Assembly: GCF_002215215.1 (NCBI RefSeq)
Contig: NZ_CP018632.1
Coordinates: forward strand, 2,290,501-2,354,500
Source of the DNA: Granulosicoccus antarcticus IMCC3135
GTDB taxonomy: Bacteria > Pseudomonadota > Gammaproteobacteria > Granulosicoccales > Granulosicoccaceae
Reading direction: 5' to 3'
DNA length: 64,000 nucleotides
A program made the position numbers and the translations under genes. Below, piece by piece: positions 37,064 to 47,450 of the stretch. The stretch's first letter is position 1; the number at the start of each line of letters is the position of its first letter. Under the pieces are notes generated by a model that searched no databases, had not been told where the DNA came from, and worked only from the letters and a program-made list of their open reading frames with translations.

Positions 37064-39943
37064 ATGACTGAGCACAAGGATTCTGTCGCAATGCAGTTTG
37101 CAAACCGACACATCGGTCCTCGAGAAGAGGATATCGCTCACATGCTGGCAACGATTGGTGAGTCCAGTCTGTCCGGTCTGATCGCCAAGGTCATACCGGA
37201 CGGAATTCACCAGCACGAGTCGCTGGCTCTGGCTACAGGCATCGATGAGCCTCAGGCACTGGCGGAGCTGCAGGCTCTGTCAGAAAAAAACCAGATTCTG
37301 ACTAGTCTGATCGGGCAGGGATACCATGATTGCCACACACCGGCAGTCATTGCACGCAACGTGTTTGAAAACCCGGCCTGGTATACGGCCTATACGCCGT
37401 ACCAGCCCGAGATCGCCCAAGGGCGTCTGGAAGTGCTGTTCAACTTCCAGACACTGATTGCCGAACTGTGCGCCATGCCGATCGCCAACGCCTCCTTGCT
37501 GGACGAGGCGACAGCCGCAGCAGAAGCCATGAGCATGGCTCATCGCGGATTACGTGGTAAGCGCAACACCATCATTGCTGCCAGTGATTGTCATCCGCAA
37601 ACGCTGGATGTCATGCGCACACGCGCCGAACCACTGGGAATCGTTGTGCAAACGGTTGCCGTGGCCGACATGAGTGAGCTTGTCAATTCAACCGCTGACG
37701 ATGTCTTTGCGATTCTCGTGCAATACCCTGGTACAACCGGTGAGGCTGTTGTGCCGACAACGGCTGTGGCGGCCGCCAAAGAGGCGGGTGCTCTGGTTAT
37801 CGCAGCTGCTGATCTGTTGGCATTGACACTACTATCACCGCCCGGAGAGTGGGGTGCGGATATCGTGGTCGGCAGTGCTCAGCGCTTTGGTGTGCCCATG
37901 GGATTTGGTGGCCCGCATGCCGCTTTCATGGCCACAACTGATGCCTATAAACGTAATTTGCCGGGCCGGTTGGTTGGGCAGTCTCGAACGATAGATGGCA
38001 AGCCTGCCTACCGTCTCGCGCTGCAAACGCGTGAGCAGCATATACGTCGTGAAAAGGCGACGTCCAATATCTGCACGGCGCAGGCTTTGCTCGCCATTAT
38101 GGCAACGCTCTATGCGTGCTATCACGGTCCGCAGGGACTAAAGCGCATTGCAAGTCGTGTACGTGCTCATGCCGATATGATGGCTGCACTGCTGCGTGAT
38201 AGCGGGCTGGTTGTCAGCAATCAAGACTGGTTTGATACGCTGAGTGTCGTGGTGACAGACGGTGCGGCTTGTCTGCAACGACTGGAGCAGGCCGGTTACA
38301 ACGCCCGCCTGTCTGGCGAGGCGCAGCTGAGTCTGGCGTTTGATGAAACCACAAGTCGTGAACAGGTACTGGAAATAGCTTCCCTCATTGTTCAAGTGTC
38401 CCTGGATTCAATGGCTGGCAAAGCCAGCAAGCTGGAAGTCCGGCAGCGTGATGATGCAAGCGATCGACCCGTAAGCTTTCTGTCGCAAGCCTGCTTCAAC
38501 GATTTCCAGTCAGAAACAGAGATGATGCGTTATCTGCGGCGTCTGGCCTCGAAAGATATCGCTCTGGATCAAGCCATGATTCCGCTGGGTTCCTGCACCA
38601 TGAAGCTCAATGCGGCTGCCGAGATGATGCCCGTTTCATGGCCGGGATTTACTCGCATCCATCCGTTTGCCCCGCAGTCACAGACCGAGGGCTATCGTGA
38701 AATGATTGCTCAGCTGGAAGCCATGCTTTGCGCCTGTACGGGCTATGACGCGGTGTCGCTGCAGCCTAATGCGGGTAGTCAGGGAGAGTACGCCGGTCTG
38801 CTGGCTATTCGTGCCTATCATGAAAGCCGTGGTGATCATCAGCGGACTGTCTGCCTGATTCCCAGTTCGGCTCACGGCACTAATCCTGCCAGTGCGCAGA
38901 TGGTCGGCATGCAGGTGGTTGTGGTCAAGTGTGATGCGGCCGGTAACGTGGATATCAGTGATCTGCAAGCCAAGCTGGACAAGCACGCCGACAAGGTTGC
39001 AGCCATCATGATTACCTATCCCTCAACCCATGGTGTGTTCGAGTCGGGCGTCACCGATGTCTGTGAGCGTGTTCATGCGGCAGGGGCTCAGGTCTACATC
39101 GACGGTGCCAATCTCAATGCCATGGTGGGCACGGCCCAGCCTGGCAAGTTCGGCGGGGATGTATCGCATCTGAACCTGCACAAGACTTTTTGCATTCCAC
39201 ACGGTGGTGGCGGTCCGGGAGTCGGGCCTATCGGTGTGGGTGAACACCTGAAGCCCTGGTTGCCGGGCCATGCGACACTGGATAACAAGGCGGGTGCTGT
39301 CAGTGCTGCGCCTTACGGCAGTGCCATGATATTGCCCATTACCTGGATGTATATACGCATGATGGGGCCGGCAGGCTTGCTGCATGCGACTGAAGTGGCC
39401 ATTCTCAATGCCAACTACATTGCCGCGCGACTATCGACGGTGTATCCGATTCTTTATCGCGGTGAAGATGGTTTTGTGGCGCATGAATGCATACTCGATA
39501 CGCGGCCGCTGAAAAGCGAAACGGGCATCAGCGTTGATGACATCGCAAAGCGTTTGATGGACTATGGCTTTCACGCGCCGACCATGTCATTTCCCGTTGC
39601 TGGCACCTTGATGGTTGAACCGACCGAAAGCGAATCGCTGGTTGAGATCGACCGATTTTGTGATGCCATGTTACAGATCCACGCCGAGGCTCTGAAGGTC
39701 AAGGAGGGCAAGTGGTCCGCTGAAGACAATCCACTGATCAACGCCCCGCACACAGCAGAGCAGTTGACGGCTGATGAGTGGACACATCCCTATACAAGAG
39801 CTGAAGCTGTATTCCCGGCAGGCAGCGAGCAGTCCGCAAACAAGTACTGGCCACCGGTGCAGCGAATCGACAATGTCTACGGCGACAAGCATCTGATCTG
39901 CTCCTGTCCACCGCTCAGTAGTTACCAGTCCGAAGAGGATTGA
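37064..39943 (+). CDS. gcvP: Glycine dehydrogenase (decarboxylating), P protein
   Basis: PLP enzyme that decarboxylates glycine and loads the remaining aminomethyl group on GcvH. The 959-residue form is the single-chain (alpha plus beta fused) type. The N-terminal half has [13 protein letters not shown], and the C-terminal half the PLP lysine in [18 protein letters not shown]. The ATG at 37064 fits the family; TTG at 37010 is the alternative. Two hairpins follow the stop. Confidence 0.97.
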   Translation: MTEHKDSVAMQFANRHIGPREEDIAHMLATIGESSLSGLIAKVIPDGIHQHESLALATGIDEPQALAELQALSEKNQILTSLIGQGYHDCHTPAVIARNVFENPAWYTAYTPYQPEIAQGRLEVLFNFQTLIAELCAMPIANASLLDEATAAAEAMSMAHRGLRGKRNTIIAASDCHPQTLDVMRTRAEPLGIVVQTVAVADMSELVNSTADDVFAILVQYPGTTGEAVVPTTAVAAAKEAGALVIAAADLLALTLLSPPGEWGADIVVGSAQRFGVPMGFGGPHAAFMATTDAYKRNLPGRLVGQSRTIDGKPAYRLALQTREQHIRREKATSNICTAQALLAIMATLYACYHGPQGLKRIASRVRAHADMMAALLRDSGLVVSNQDWFDTLSVVVTDGAACLQRLEQAGYNARLSGEAQLSLAFDETTSREQVLEIASLIVQVSLDSMAGKASKLEVRQRDDASDRPVSFLSQACFNDFQSETEMMRYLRRLASKDIALDQAMIPLGSCTMKLNAAAEMMPVSWPGFTRIHPFAPQSQTEGYREMIAQLEAMLCACTGYDAVSLQPNAGSQGEYAGLLAIRAYHESRGDHQRTVCLIPSSAHGTNPASAQMVGMQVVVVKCDAAGNVDISDLQAKLDKHADKVAAIMITYPSTHGVFESGVTDVCERVHAAGAQVYIDGANLNAMVGTAQPGKFGGDVSHLNLHKTFCIPHGGGGPGVGPIGVGEHLKPWLPGHATLDNKAGAVSAAPYGSAMILPITWMYIRMMGPAGLLHATEVAILNANYIAARLSTVYPILYRGEDGFVAHECILDTRPLKSETGISVDDIAKRLMDYGFHAPTMSFPVAGTLMVEPTESESLVEIDRFCDAMLQIHAEALKVKEGKWSAEDNPLINAPHTAEQLTADEWTHPYTRAEAVFPAGSEQSANKYWPPVQRIDNVYGDKHLICSCPPLSSYQSEED

Positions 39944-40002
39944 GAGAGAATGGCTCATCCTGCAATAGGCTGAGTCCTGAACATGCAAGAGAAATTGGCG
40001 GT

Positions 40003-40059
40003 GCTTAACCGGTTCGTTCAGAACCGGTTAAGCCAGAAGCAATTAGGCTGATGCTTCTG
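40003..40059 (+). terminator. Two tandem hairpins after gcvP
   Basis: A 13-bp perfect stem GCTTAACCGGTTC / GAACCGGTTAAGC with a five-base loop (40003-40033) is followed directly by CAGAAGCA / TGCTTCTG (40034-40059). No U-tract is present. They may end the gcv transcript by a Rho-assisted route or protect its 3' end. Confidence 0.5.
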
Positions 40060-40080
40060 CAATGCATGGGATTTACCTCA

Positions 40081-40623
40081 ATGCCTTTATTTCAAAAAAT
40101 CATGTCAAGCCGCGCACTACTTGCTGTTGCCTTGTTGCCGGTCATCTTTGGTAGTAATAACGCTTTTGCCATCGGCTACGTAGGATTGGATGGTAGTTCG
40201 ATAGGCGTCCAGAACAGCCTGGATGATGACCTGAATCCTCGCGGTTTTCGTCTGCGCCTGGGTATGCCAATCGCCCATTTACTGGATGCCGAAATACATT
40301 TTGGCGGCGGCCAGGATTCAGAAACATTCGTGGCAGATAAATTCAAGGCTTACTACATGGGTGCCTTTCTGAAGGGCCATTTGCCTGTGGGGCGGCGCAG
40401 CGCCTTGTTCGGCCTGGCAGGCTACTCTTCAGTCGAATTCACGCAATCCAACAAAGCCCGTGATTTTATCGATGAGCGTTCCGGGTTTTCCTACGGCTTC
40501 GGCCTGGAAACGGAAATCACCAGGAGAATGGATCTTTCAGCAGACTATGTGCGTTACCTCAGAGATGAGGGATCCTATTCAGGTGTGTCAGCCGTGAGCC
40601 TGGGTGTGAAGCTCTATTTTTGA
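40081..40623 (+). CDS. Small outer-membrane beta-barrel protein
   Basis: A 180-residue exported protein. The signal peptide ends NNAFAIGYVG. The mature part alternates hydrophobic and polar residues in about eight strands (FRLRLGMPIAHLLDAEIHFGG, SALFGLAGYSSVEF, MDLSADYVRYLRD) and ends in the outer-membrane terminal motif VKLYF. Similar to OmpA-like or Ail-like eight-stranded porin-family proteins. The role is unknown. The ATG at 40081 gives the best signal peptide; the frame opens at 40051 inside the upstream hairpin. Confidence 0.8.
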   Translation: MPLFQKIMSSRALLAVALLPVIFGSNNAFAIGYVGLDGSSIGVQNSLDDDLNPRGFRLRLGMPIAHLLDAEIHFGGGQDSETFVADKFKAYYMGAFLKGHLPVGRRSALFGLAGYSSVEFTQSNKARDFIDERSGFSYGFGLETEITRRMDLSADYVRYLRDEGSYSGVSAVSLGVKLYF

Positions 40624-40701
40624 TTTATGTCCTCGGGCCTGGCGTTATCGCTCGGGCCCTGGTCTGGATCATTCATGAATAGTCCAGGCCAGGGGCGTCA
40701 G

Positions 40702-41430
40702 TCAGCTCGTTTGAATGGCATGTGCCCGAAGCATTTCATAGTGGGGGCGACAGGCATCGGCAATAGCTGATTGCTGCTCGTCCAGAACCGGGCTGGAGAC
40801 ACGGGCAGGTGCGAAGCCGGTGCTGCGATTCACAGCGTCATACCAATGCTGCCCCCAGATGCCATCGCTGAGTCTTGCTCCAGCAGGCCATGTCAGCATG
40901 CCTTGCTGAAAGCCGATTCCCAGTTGCTCGCACAAACTGCGCAGTTGTGCTTCGGGATTTTCCAGAAATTGTTTGCTGTCCAGAACGACAGGGCAGCTGC
41001 CGGTGCGACTTGTCAGAAGCTCGAACAAATGGGCTTGCTGCGCATATCCCAGGTCGCTGGCCGTCAGACCTTCTCGTTTGACGGCATAGGAGGCGACAAC
41101 CGGTTCAGGTTCGCGTATCAGGAATATATGATCGAGCTCATCCAGCCAGTCGGTCGAGAAATGGTCGAGCCAATGGGTCGCGATATGTTTCTGATAGAAA
41201 ATACCTGTCTCGGGTCGTTTGACCAATGACTGGACGACACGCTGCCAATCGGTTTCACCGGTGCTGATCACCTGCTCTCGCATAGGGTGATCCAGCCCGG
41301 TGGATTGCAGAAAATGGGCGTAGAACGGTTCGTCCACAACCATGGTGTCATCCCGGTTTTCCCAGGCACGCATCATGGCGGTGGATATATTGCGTGGTCC
41401 GGACCACATGGCAATGCAACGACCCGTCAT
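40702..41430 (-). CDS. Sulfotransferase-like P-loop protein
   Basis: A 242-residue cytosolic protein. The N-terminal WSGPRNISTAMMRAW matches the phosphosulfate-binding loop of a sulfotransferase family. DHIFLIREPEPVVASY resembles the 3'-phosphate contact region. Many such proteins transfer sulfate from PAPS, which the cysD-cysNC genes in this window can supply, but the acceptor is unknown. It follows hemL on the same strand by 53 bases, so co-transcription is likely. Confidence 0.75.
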   Translation of the reverse strand: MTGRCIAMWSGPRNISTAMMRAWENRDDTMVVDEPFYAHFLQSTGLDHPMREQVISTGETDWQRVVQSLVKRPETGIFYQKHIATHWLDHFSTDWLDELDHIFLIREPEPVVASYAVKREGLTASDLGYAQQAHLFELLTSRTGSCPVVLDSKQFLENPEAQLRSLCEQLGIGFQQGMLTWPAGARLSDGIWGQHWYDAVNRSTGFAPARVSSPVLDEQQSAIADACRPHYEMLRAHAIQTS

Positions 41431-41483
41431 CAGAATTGCTCCTTGATCAAACTCTTATCCATGGCTCGAAATCGCGAAGCTGT

Positions 41484-42824
41484 TCAGGCAGCCGCCATGT
41501 CCAGAAAAACTTTCCGGGCAATGTCGATGGTTTGCTGAATGTCCTCTTCGCTGTGAGCTGCGCTGGAGAAACCTGCCTCAAAGGCCGATGGGGCAAGATA
41601 GACGCCAGCATCGAGCATGCCGTGAAAGAACTGTTTGAAGTGCTCGGCGTTGCAGGCCATGACTTCATCAAAACTGGTGACTTTATCTGCACTGCTGAAG
41701 AAAAAGCCGAACATGCCACCGGCATGTGCGACGCACAGCGGGATGCCTGCCTCGTCGGCTGCCGCTTTCAGGCCGCTGAGCAAACGCCCGGTTTTTGCGT
41801 GCAATTCGCTGTGAAACCCGGGCTTTTGCAGTAGTTGCAGTGTCTTGATGCCCGCGCACATGGCGATTGGATTGCCGGATAATGTGCCTGCCTGGTAGAC
41901 GGGACCGACAGGGGCGATTTGTTGCATGATATCGCGCCGACCACCAAATGCGCCGACCGGCATGCCACCGCCGATAACCTTGCCCAGCGTTGTTAAATCG
42001 GGTTTGATGCCGTAGTGCTCTTGCGCACCACCCAGTGATACCCGAAAGCCTGTCATGACTTCATCGAAGATAAGCAGGGTGCCATGCTGAGTGCATAGTT
42101 CGCGCATGGCCTGCAGGTAGCCGGCATTGGGCTCTATGAAGTTCATGTTGCCGGCGATGGGTTCGACGATGATGCAGGCGATGGAGTCGCCGCGTTCGGC
42201 AAACAGCTTTCGCAGTGCTTCTTCATCGTTGAATGGCAGCGTCAGTGTGTGTTTGGCAAAGTCGGCAGGAATACCCGGAGAGCTGGGCACGCCCAGAGTC
42301 AGGGCACCAGAGCCTGCTTTGACCAGCAACGAGTCAGAATGACCGTGGTAGCAGCCTTCGAACTTCAGAATGTCATCGCGACCGGTGAAACCGCGAGCCA
42401 GCCGGATGGCGCTCATGGTGGCCTCAGTGCCAGAACTGCACATGCGTACAGACTCAATGGAGGGCACAATGCTGCAGATAAGTTCGGCCATCTGCACTTC
42501 CAGTTCGGTGGGTGCGCCAAAGCTGAGGCCGTTCACCGCCGCTAGTTGCACTGCTTCGATTACTTCAGGATGTGCATGACCCAGCAGCATGGGGCCCCAA
42601 GAGCCGACATAGTCAATATAACGCTTGCCCTCCGAATCGGTTATATGGGCGCCACTGGCGCTGGCAATGAAGCGTGGTGTTCCGCCGACACTGCCGAATG
42701 CGCGTACCGGCGAATTGACGCCACCGGGGATGACTTTCTGTGCGCGTTCGAAAAGTTGCTGGGCGGCGTTGGATGATGCAGGCGTAGTACTGGCTGACAC
42801 GGTGGACTCCGGTGTTGCGTTCAT
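41484..42824 (-). CDS. hemL: Glutamate-1-semialdehyde 2,1-aminomutase
   Basis: PLP enzyme forming 5-aminolevulinate, the tetrapyrrole precursor. The 446-residue protein has ARG/PRO-type motifs [19 protein letters not shown] and [13 protein letters not shown], and the PLP lysine in [18 protein letters not shown]. The first 20 residues (rich in Thr/Ser/Ala) extend beyond the usual 427-residue family length. Divergent from the rubredoxin gene, with 87 bases between. Confidence 0.96.
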   Translation of the reverse strand: MNATPESTVSASTTPASSNAAQQLFERAQKVIPGGVNSPVRAFGSVGGTPRFIASASGAHITDSEGKRYIDYVGSWGPMLLGHAHPEVIEAVQLAAVNGLSFGAPTELEVQMAELICSIVPSIESVRMCSSGTEATMSAIRLARGFTGRDDILKFEGCYHGHSDSLLVKAGSGALTLGVPSSPGIPADFAKHTLTLPFNDEEALRKLFAERGDSIACIIVEPIAGNMNFIEPNAGYLQAMRELCTQHGTLLIFDEVMTGFRVSLGGAQEHYGIKPDLTTLGKVIGGGMPVGAFGGRRDIMQQIAPVGPVYQAGTLSGNPIAMCAGIKTLQLLQKPGFHSELHAKTGRLLSGLKAAADEAGIPLCVAHAGGMFGFFFSSADKVTSFDEVMACNAEHFKQFFHGMLDAGVYLAPSAFEAGFSSAAHSEEDIQQTIDIARKVFLDMAAA

Positions 42825-42911
42825 GCGAAATTCGATACATGCATATTACGGCATGTCAGGTGGGTAAATGAGACAATACCTGTATCTGGATCGTGGTGAG
42901 GTCACTCGTAA

Positions 42912-43082
42912 GTGATTTACAAGAAATACCTTTGCCGTGTGTGTGGCCTTCTGTATGACGAGGCAGAAGGTTGGCCAGATGACGGTATTGCCCCCGGCAC
43001 AGTGTGGGACGATGTACCTTTGACTTGGAGCTGTCCAGATTGTGGGGCAGCTAAAAACGACTTTGACATGGTGGAAATCTGA
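42912..43082 (+). CDS. Rubredoxin
   Basis: A 56-residue one-iron electron carrier. Two Cys pairs for the Fe(S-Cys)4 site are clear: LCRVCG (C8, C11) and SCPDCG (C41, C44). Typical family spacing motifs [13 protein letters not shown] and [15 protein letters not shown] are present. The start is GTG at 42912 with GAGG about ten bases upstream. The stop overlaps the fbp start by one base (TGATG). It may serve alkane oxidation or oxidative-stress reductases; no partner is encoded here. Confidence 0.92.
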   Translation: MIYKKYLCRVCGLLYDEAEGWPDDGIAPGTVWDDVPLTWSCPDCGAAKNDFDMVEI

Positions 43083-44107
43083 TGAGCGAGCTAGGCACGA
43101 CACTGACGCAGTACATTATTGAACAGGGCCGCGCACAGAACAATTCGCGCGGCGCATTCACAGCGTTGCTGAATGATGTGGCAACTGCCTGCAAGCGCCT
43201 TTCCAATCTGGTTCGGTTGGGTGAGCTGGCCGGTGTGCTGGGTGCTGCAGGGCAGGAAAATGTTCAGGGTGAAGAGCAGAAAAAACTCGACATCATTGCC
43301 AATGAGGTTTTCATCGAGTCGATGGAGCGTTCAGGTTTGCTGGCCGCTATTGCGTCCGAGGAAATGGACGAACACTACCCGATTCCCGGTCGCTACCCAC
43401 GGGGTGACTATCTGCTGGCATTCGATCCGCTGGACGGCTCCAGCAATATCGATGTCAACGGCGCTACGGGCACCATTTTTTCCATCACCCGGCATACTGA
43501 TTCGTCTGCGCCAACGGATGCTGACTTTCTGCAGGCAGGTAACAAGCAGGTCTGCGCCGGATATTGCCTGTATAGCTCGGCCAGCATGCTGGTCATTACG
43601 ACTGGGCATGGCGTGGCAGGGTTCACGCTTGACAATAGTGTGGGTGAGTTCATCCTGACGCATCCGGATATCAAGGTGCCAAAAGAAACCAGTGAGTACG
43701 CCATCAACTCTTCTTATTCTCGTCATTGGCTGGCACCAGAAAAGCGTTATGTAGAAGAGTGCAATGCCGGTGTTGATGGTCCTCGCGAACGTAATTTCAA
43801 CATGCGTTGGGCCGGTGCAATGGTTGGTGATATTCATCGAATCCTTTGTCGTGGTGGCATTTTCATGTATCCGATGGATGCCAAGCTGGAAGCTGCTGGC
43901 AAAGAGGGTAAATTGCGTCTGCTGTACGAGGCCAACCCGATGGGTATGCTGATCGAGCAGGCAGGTGGTCTGGCACATACCGGCACGCAGCGCATTCTCG
44001 ATATAGAGCCCACCTCGCTGCACCAGCGTGTGCCTGTGATCATGGGCTCAGCTGACGAGGTAGAGCGTGTTGTGCGATATCACGAAGAAGCGTCTGCAAA
44101 GCAGTGA
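43082..44107 (+). CDS. fbp: Fructose-1,6-bisphosphatase, class I
   Basis: Gluconeogenic phosphatase hydrolysing fructose 1,6-bisphosphate. The 341-residue protein shows the metal site in FDPLDGSSNIDVNGATGT, ASEEMDE and the substrate motif YVEECNAGVDGPRERNFN region. Overlaps the rubredoxin stop; its own stop overlaps the GTG of the next gene. Such tight overlaps argue for a single operon. Confidence 0.96.
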   Translation: MSELGTTLTQYIIEQGRAQNNSRGAFTALLNDVATACKRLSNLVRLGELAGVLGAAGQENVQGEEQKKLDIIANEVFIESMERSGLLAAIASEEMDEHYPIPGRYPRGDYLLAFDPLDGSSNIDVNGATGTIFSITRHTDSSAPTDADFLQAGNKQVCAGYCLYSSASMLVITTGHGVAGFTLDNSVGEFILTHPDIKVPKETSEYAINSSYSRHWLAPEKRYVEECNAGVDGPRERNFNMRWAGAMVGDIHRILCRGGIFMYPMDAKLEAAGKEGKLRLLYEANPMGMLIEQAGGLAHTGTQRILDIEPTSLHQRVPVIMGSADEVERVVRYHEEASAKQ

Positions 44108-44565
44108 GTAAAGGCGATCGACCATTCTGGGAAGATCTGTCGCTTGATGACATGAGCGATGAGCAATGGGAGTCATTGTGCGATCGTTGTGGTCGATGCT
44201 GCCTGCAAAAGCTGGAAGATGAGGACACGGAAGAGGTCTGGTTTACCCGGATCTCCTGCCGACAGTTGAATACGCAGACAGGTCGGTGCAAGGATTACGC
44301 CGGCCGTTTCCAGAAAGTGCCCGATTGCCTGGCGGTTCGACCGATAACGGCTGAAAAGATCAGGTGGTTACCTGTTAGTTGTGCTTATCGCAAGTTGGCA
44401 GTGGGTGATCCACTGGAAAGCTGGCATCCCTTGATCAGTGGTCGTTCAGAGAGTGTTGTGGAGGCAGGAATTGGTGTTGCCGGGCAGTGCGTCTCTGAAA
44501 ATAATATCCCGGTGGCTGAGTATTTCCGCTACGTTGTGCATTGGGATGAAGAGGGTGGCGACTAG
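44104..44565 (+). CDS. YcgN-family cysteine cluster protein
   Basis: A 153-residue protein of the UPF0260/YcgN type. Conserved Cys motif CDRCGRCCLQK, then ISCRQLNTQTGRCKDY and CLAVRP, suggest an Fe-S or zinc cluster. FWEDLSLDDMSDEQWESLC is the family start. The start is GTG at 44104 overlapping the fbp stop (GTGA). The function is unknown. Confidence 0.9.
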   Translation: MSKGDRPFWEDLSLDDMSDEQWESLCDRCGRCCLQKLEDEDTEEVWFTRISCRQLNTQTGRCKDYAGRFQKVPDCLAVRPITAEKIRWLPVSCAYRKLAVGDPLESWHPLISGRSESVVEAGIGVAGQCVSENNIPVAEYFRYVVHWDEEGGD

Positions 44566-44773
44566 TTTTTGATTAGTCGTTTGTACAATCTTGAAATGTT
44601 CTATTTATCATTTATTTATGATCATCAGTAACTAACTCGGAACTTCCGTTTTCTCGGTAATATTGCAACCTTTATGGTTAAATTGCCACGCTAATGGCAG
44701 CATCCTTGCTTTAGTTTGATGACATCATATCTGCCCGTCTTTTGTCATTTTATCGTCCGCGCCGGAGATTCAC

Positions 44774-45262
44774 ATGTCGACAGTTAACGCTGAAGCAAAC
44801 AACGTGGCCACACCCTCAGGCGTCGACCGTCGCGAGCGTCTTCACAATACGATTGAGTCACTGGTCAAGTTACGCCAGGAAGTTATCGTCAGTTACTGCC
44901 AGTTATCTGGCGTAAGCTCATTTTCCGCAAGAGACGAAGAATCTCACGACGTAGAAGCAGACCAGCTGCGACGTTTTTGCCAAATCATGGTGGACTACAC
45001 CGCAATGGGGCACTTCGAGGTTTATCAGCGTATAATCGAAGGCAAGGAACGCAGACGGGCTGTTAAAGACGTCGCTGCAGAGGTGTATCCTGCCATTGCG
45101 GAAACCACTGATTATCTAGTGGACTTCAATGATAAGTACGATGCCTTTGAAGGCACCGATGAAGATGTAGACATGCTCGCGGGAGATCTGTCCCGATTGG
45201 GCGAAATCATAGCGATTCGTGGGGAACTGGAAGACCAGGTTCTTGCGGCTCTCGAACAATAA
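44774..45262 (+). CDS. rsd: Rsd/AlgQ-family sigma-70 regulator
   Basis: A 162-residue all-helical cytosolic protein expected to bind sigma-70 (RpoD) region 4 and lower its use, as Rsd and AlgQ do. Recognisable segments are LVKLRQEVIVSYCQLSG, QLRRFCQIMVDYTAMGHFEV and DFNDKYDAFEGTD. The start follows GGAGATTC. It stands alone, with 208 AT-rich bases upstream that probably hold its promoter. The function is assigned by family only. Confidence 0.88.
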   Translation: MSTVNAEANNVATPSGVDRRERLHNTIESLVKLRQEVIVSYCQLSGVSSFSARDEESHDVEADQLRRFCQIMVDYTAMGHFEVYQRIIEGKERRRAVKDVAAEVYPAIAETTDYLVDFNDKYDAFEGTDEDVDMLAGDLSRLGEIIAIRGELEDQVLAALEQ

Positions 45263-45343
45263 AAACTCCTGTGCCGTTCCGTCGGCATTAACTATTTGCT
45301 CTGTTCCTGAACAGTGCCCTTACAGCGGAGGCATGCCGACCGC

Positions 45344-46525
45344 GTGACTGCACTCAGACTCAAAAAGCGTGAAGAACGCCGTGTCCTGGCCGGACATGGT
45401 TGGATTTTTTCCAACGAAATAGATATAGAACAGACACCGCTCAAGGGTCTTGACCCAGGCGCTGCTGTCACCATTGAATCGGCCAACGGCAAGTTCCTTG
45501 CCCACGCCTATGTCAATCCCCATTCCCTGATTGCTGCCCGTGTAACCAGTCGAGAGGCGCGTGAACCATTCAACGCCACTGTTCTGCGTGCCCGCTTGCA
45601 ACAGGCTTTGTCCCTGCGTGAGTATCTGTATCCGGATCCCTACTACCGATTGGTGTATAGCGAAGGTGACTTCCTGCCGGGTCTTGTGGTCGATCGCTAC
45701 GGCGATGTCATGGTCGTGCAGATCACCACTGCTGGTATGGAGCGATTCCGCGACGATATCGTCGATGCGCTGCAATCAATTGCGGGCGCTACGGCCATTT
45801 ATCTGCGCAACGATGCCTCTGTGCGCAAACTCGAACACTTGCCAGACTACCGTGAGTGGGCGTTGGGTGAACCTGTTGAGGTTCTGCAGATTCGTGAAAA
45901 CAATCTGTTGTTTGAAGTGCCTGCAGAACTAGGTCAGAAAACCGGCTGGTTCTATGATCATCGCGACAGCCGTGCTGCTCTGGCTCCCTGGGTGAAAGAG
46001 CGCCGGGTGCTGGACGTCTACACCTATCTTGGTGGATTTGCCTTGAACGCTGCTGCGGCTGGTGCCTCAGAAGTTGTGGGTATCGATGCTTCACAGACAG
46101 CGGTCGATGCGGCTACGGCCAATGCGAAGCTTAACGGTTTGCAGGACAAGGTTGAATTCCGTTGTGACGATGCCATCGAAGCCATGCGCAGCTTGTTTGA
46201 AGCAGGGGAGCGGTTTGATGTTGTTGTGCTGGATCCGCCCGCCTTTATCAAGCGTCGCAAGGACAGAGATGCAGGCTTGCGTCACTATGCGCTGAATAAT
46301 CGCCTGGCAATGAGATTGCTCAATCCAGGTGGAATCATCGTTAGTGCGTCCTGTTCGCAGGCGCTCAGTCATGAAGATTTACAGCAGCAGATGCGTCTGA
46401 GCATGCCCAAGGGCAGTCTGGGATTGCAGGTGCTGGCGCCGTTGCAGCAAGGTGCGGATCACCCGGTGAATATCGCCATGCCTGAAACACTCTATCTGAC
46501 TGGCAGTATCGCCCGACTCGTTTGA
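45344..46525 (+). CDS. rlmI: Class I rRNA cytosine-C5 methyltransferase, RlmI type
   Basis: SAM-dependent 23S rRNA m5C1962 methyltransferase of the RlmI family. The 393-residue protein has an N-terminal PUA domain (LRLKKREERRVLAGHGWIFS), an EEHAD-like central part (RLVYSEGDFLPGLVVDRYGD) and the Rossmann domain with VLDVYTYLGGFALNAA and VLDPPAFIKRRKDRD. GTG at 45344 gives the family start (MTALRLKK), with GGAGG twelve bases upstream; GTG at 45314 is possible. A hairpin follows 35 bases after the stop. Confidence 0.92.
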   Translation: MTALRLKKREERRVLAGHGWIFSNEIDIEQTPLKGLDPGAAVTIESANGKFLAHAYVNPHSLIAARVTSREAREPFNATVLRARLQQALSLREYLYPDPYYRLVYSEGDFLPGLVVDRYGDVMVVQITTAGMERFRDDIVDALQSIAGATAIYLRNDASVRKLEHLPDYREWALGEPVEVLQIRENNLLFEVPAELGQKTGWFYDHRDSRAALAPWVKERRVLDVYTYLGGFALNAAAAGASEVVGIDASQTAVDAATANAKLNGLQDKVEFRCDDAIEAMRSLFEAGERFDVVVLDPPAFIKRRKDRDAGLRHYALNNRLAMRLLNPGGIIVSASCSQALSHEDLQQQMRLSMPKGSLGLQVLAPLQQGADHPVNIAMPETLYLTGSIARLV

Positions 46526-46559
46526 GGGTGATGGCTTGATGACTGGATGTCATTATTGG

Positions 46560-46591
46560 CAAGCCGTAGGGACGCTATACTTTACGGCTTG
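46560..46591 (+). terminator. Hairpin between rlmI and lgt
   Basis: 9-bp stem CAAGCCGTA / TACGGCTTG with a 14-base loop, without a U-tract. It is a possible weak terminator, or part of the lgt leader. Confidence 0.35.
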
Positions 46592-46627
46592 ATTGCCCTT
46601 TGAACGTCGCTTGGATCAATTCTCCGG

Positions 46628-47431
46628 ATGCTGCAATACCCTGATATCGACCCCGTCGCGTTTTCGCTCGGGCCATTAACCGTACATTGGTATGGCATCA
46701 CCTATCTGGTCGCGTTTCTGGCGGGCTGGTGGCTAGCCACACACCGGGCCAGAAAACCCGGGTCCGGTTGGGATCCTGAGGAAATCGGCGATGCTGTTTT
46801 CTACATTGTTCTGGGTGTGGTTGTCGGAGGCAAGCTCGGATCTCTGCTGTTCTACCAGACTGACATTCTGCTTACTCGACCATTGGATGCCATCAATCCA
46901 TTCAGTGAGCTGGGATGGCGTGGCATGTCCTTTCACGGTGGGTTCATCGGTGTCATCGTTGCATTCTGGCTATATGCGCGCCATACGAAGCGAATTTTTT
47001 TCCAGGTAGCCGATTTTTTTGCACCGGCATTTCCCATTGGTCTGGGAGCCGGTCGCATCGGCAACTTCATCAATGGCGAGCTGTTCGGGCGAGTCACGGA
47101 TGTGCCTTGGGGCATGGTTTTCCCCAATGGCGGTCCTGACCCTCGGCACCCCAATCAGCTGTATCAGTTCTTCTGTGAGGGCATTCTGCTGTTCGCCATT
47201 GTCTGGTGGTTCTCATCTACACCACGGCCCAAGAAAGCGGTGTCGGGCATGTTTGCAGTCTGTTACGGCGTCTACCGCTTCTTCATCGAATTCGTCAGGC
47301 AGCCTGATCAGGACCTGGGTTTCATCGCCTTCGGTTGGTTGACGATGGGGCAGTTGTTGTCCTTCCCGATGATACTGATAGGTGCCTACCTGCTTTACTC
47401 CGCTTATCAGTCTCAGTCTCGTACTGCCTGA
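46628..47431 (+). CDS. lgt: Prolipoprotein diacylglyceryl transferase
   Basis: Seven-helix inner-membrane enzyme that attaches diacylglycerol to the lipobox cysteine, the first step of lipoprotein maturation. The 267-residue protein has the family signature [23 protein letters not shown] and the conserved [17 protein letters not shown] start. Followed 19 bases later by thyA, the usual lgt-thyA pairing. It serves the lipoproteins at 10038 and 21198 together with Lnt. Confidence 0.96.
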   Translation: MLQYPDIDPVAFSLGPLTVHWYGITYLVAFLAGWWLATHRARKPGSGWDPEEIGDAVFYIVLGVVVGGKLGSLLFYQTDILLTRPLDAINPFSELGWRGMSFHGGFIGVIVAFWLYARHTKRIFFQVADFFAPAFPIGLGAGRIGNFINGELFGRVTDVPWGMVFPNGGPDPRHPNQLYQFFCEGILLFAIVWWFSSTPRPKKAVSGMFAVCYGVYRFFIEFVRQPDQDLGFIAFGWLTMGQLLSFPMILIGAYLLYSAYQSQSRTA

Positions 47432-47450
47432 TCGAACTGTAGACAATTCC

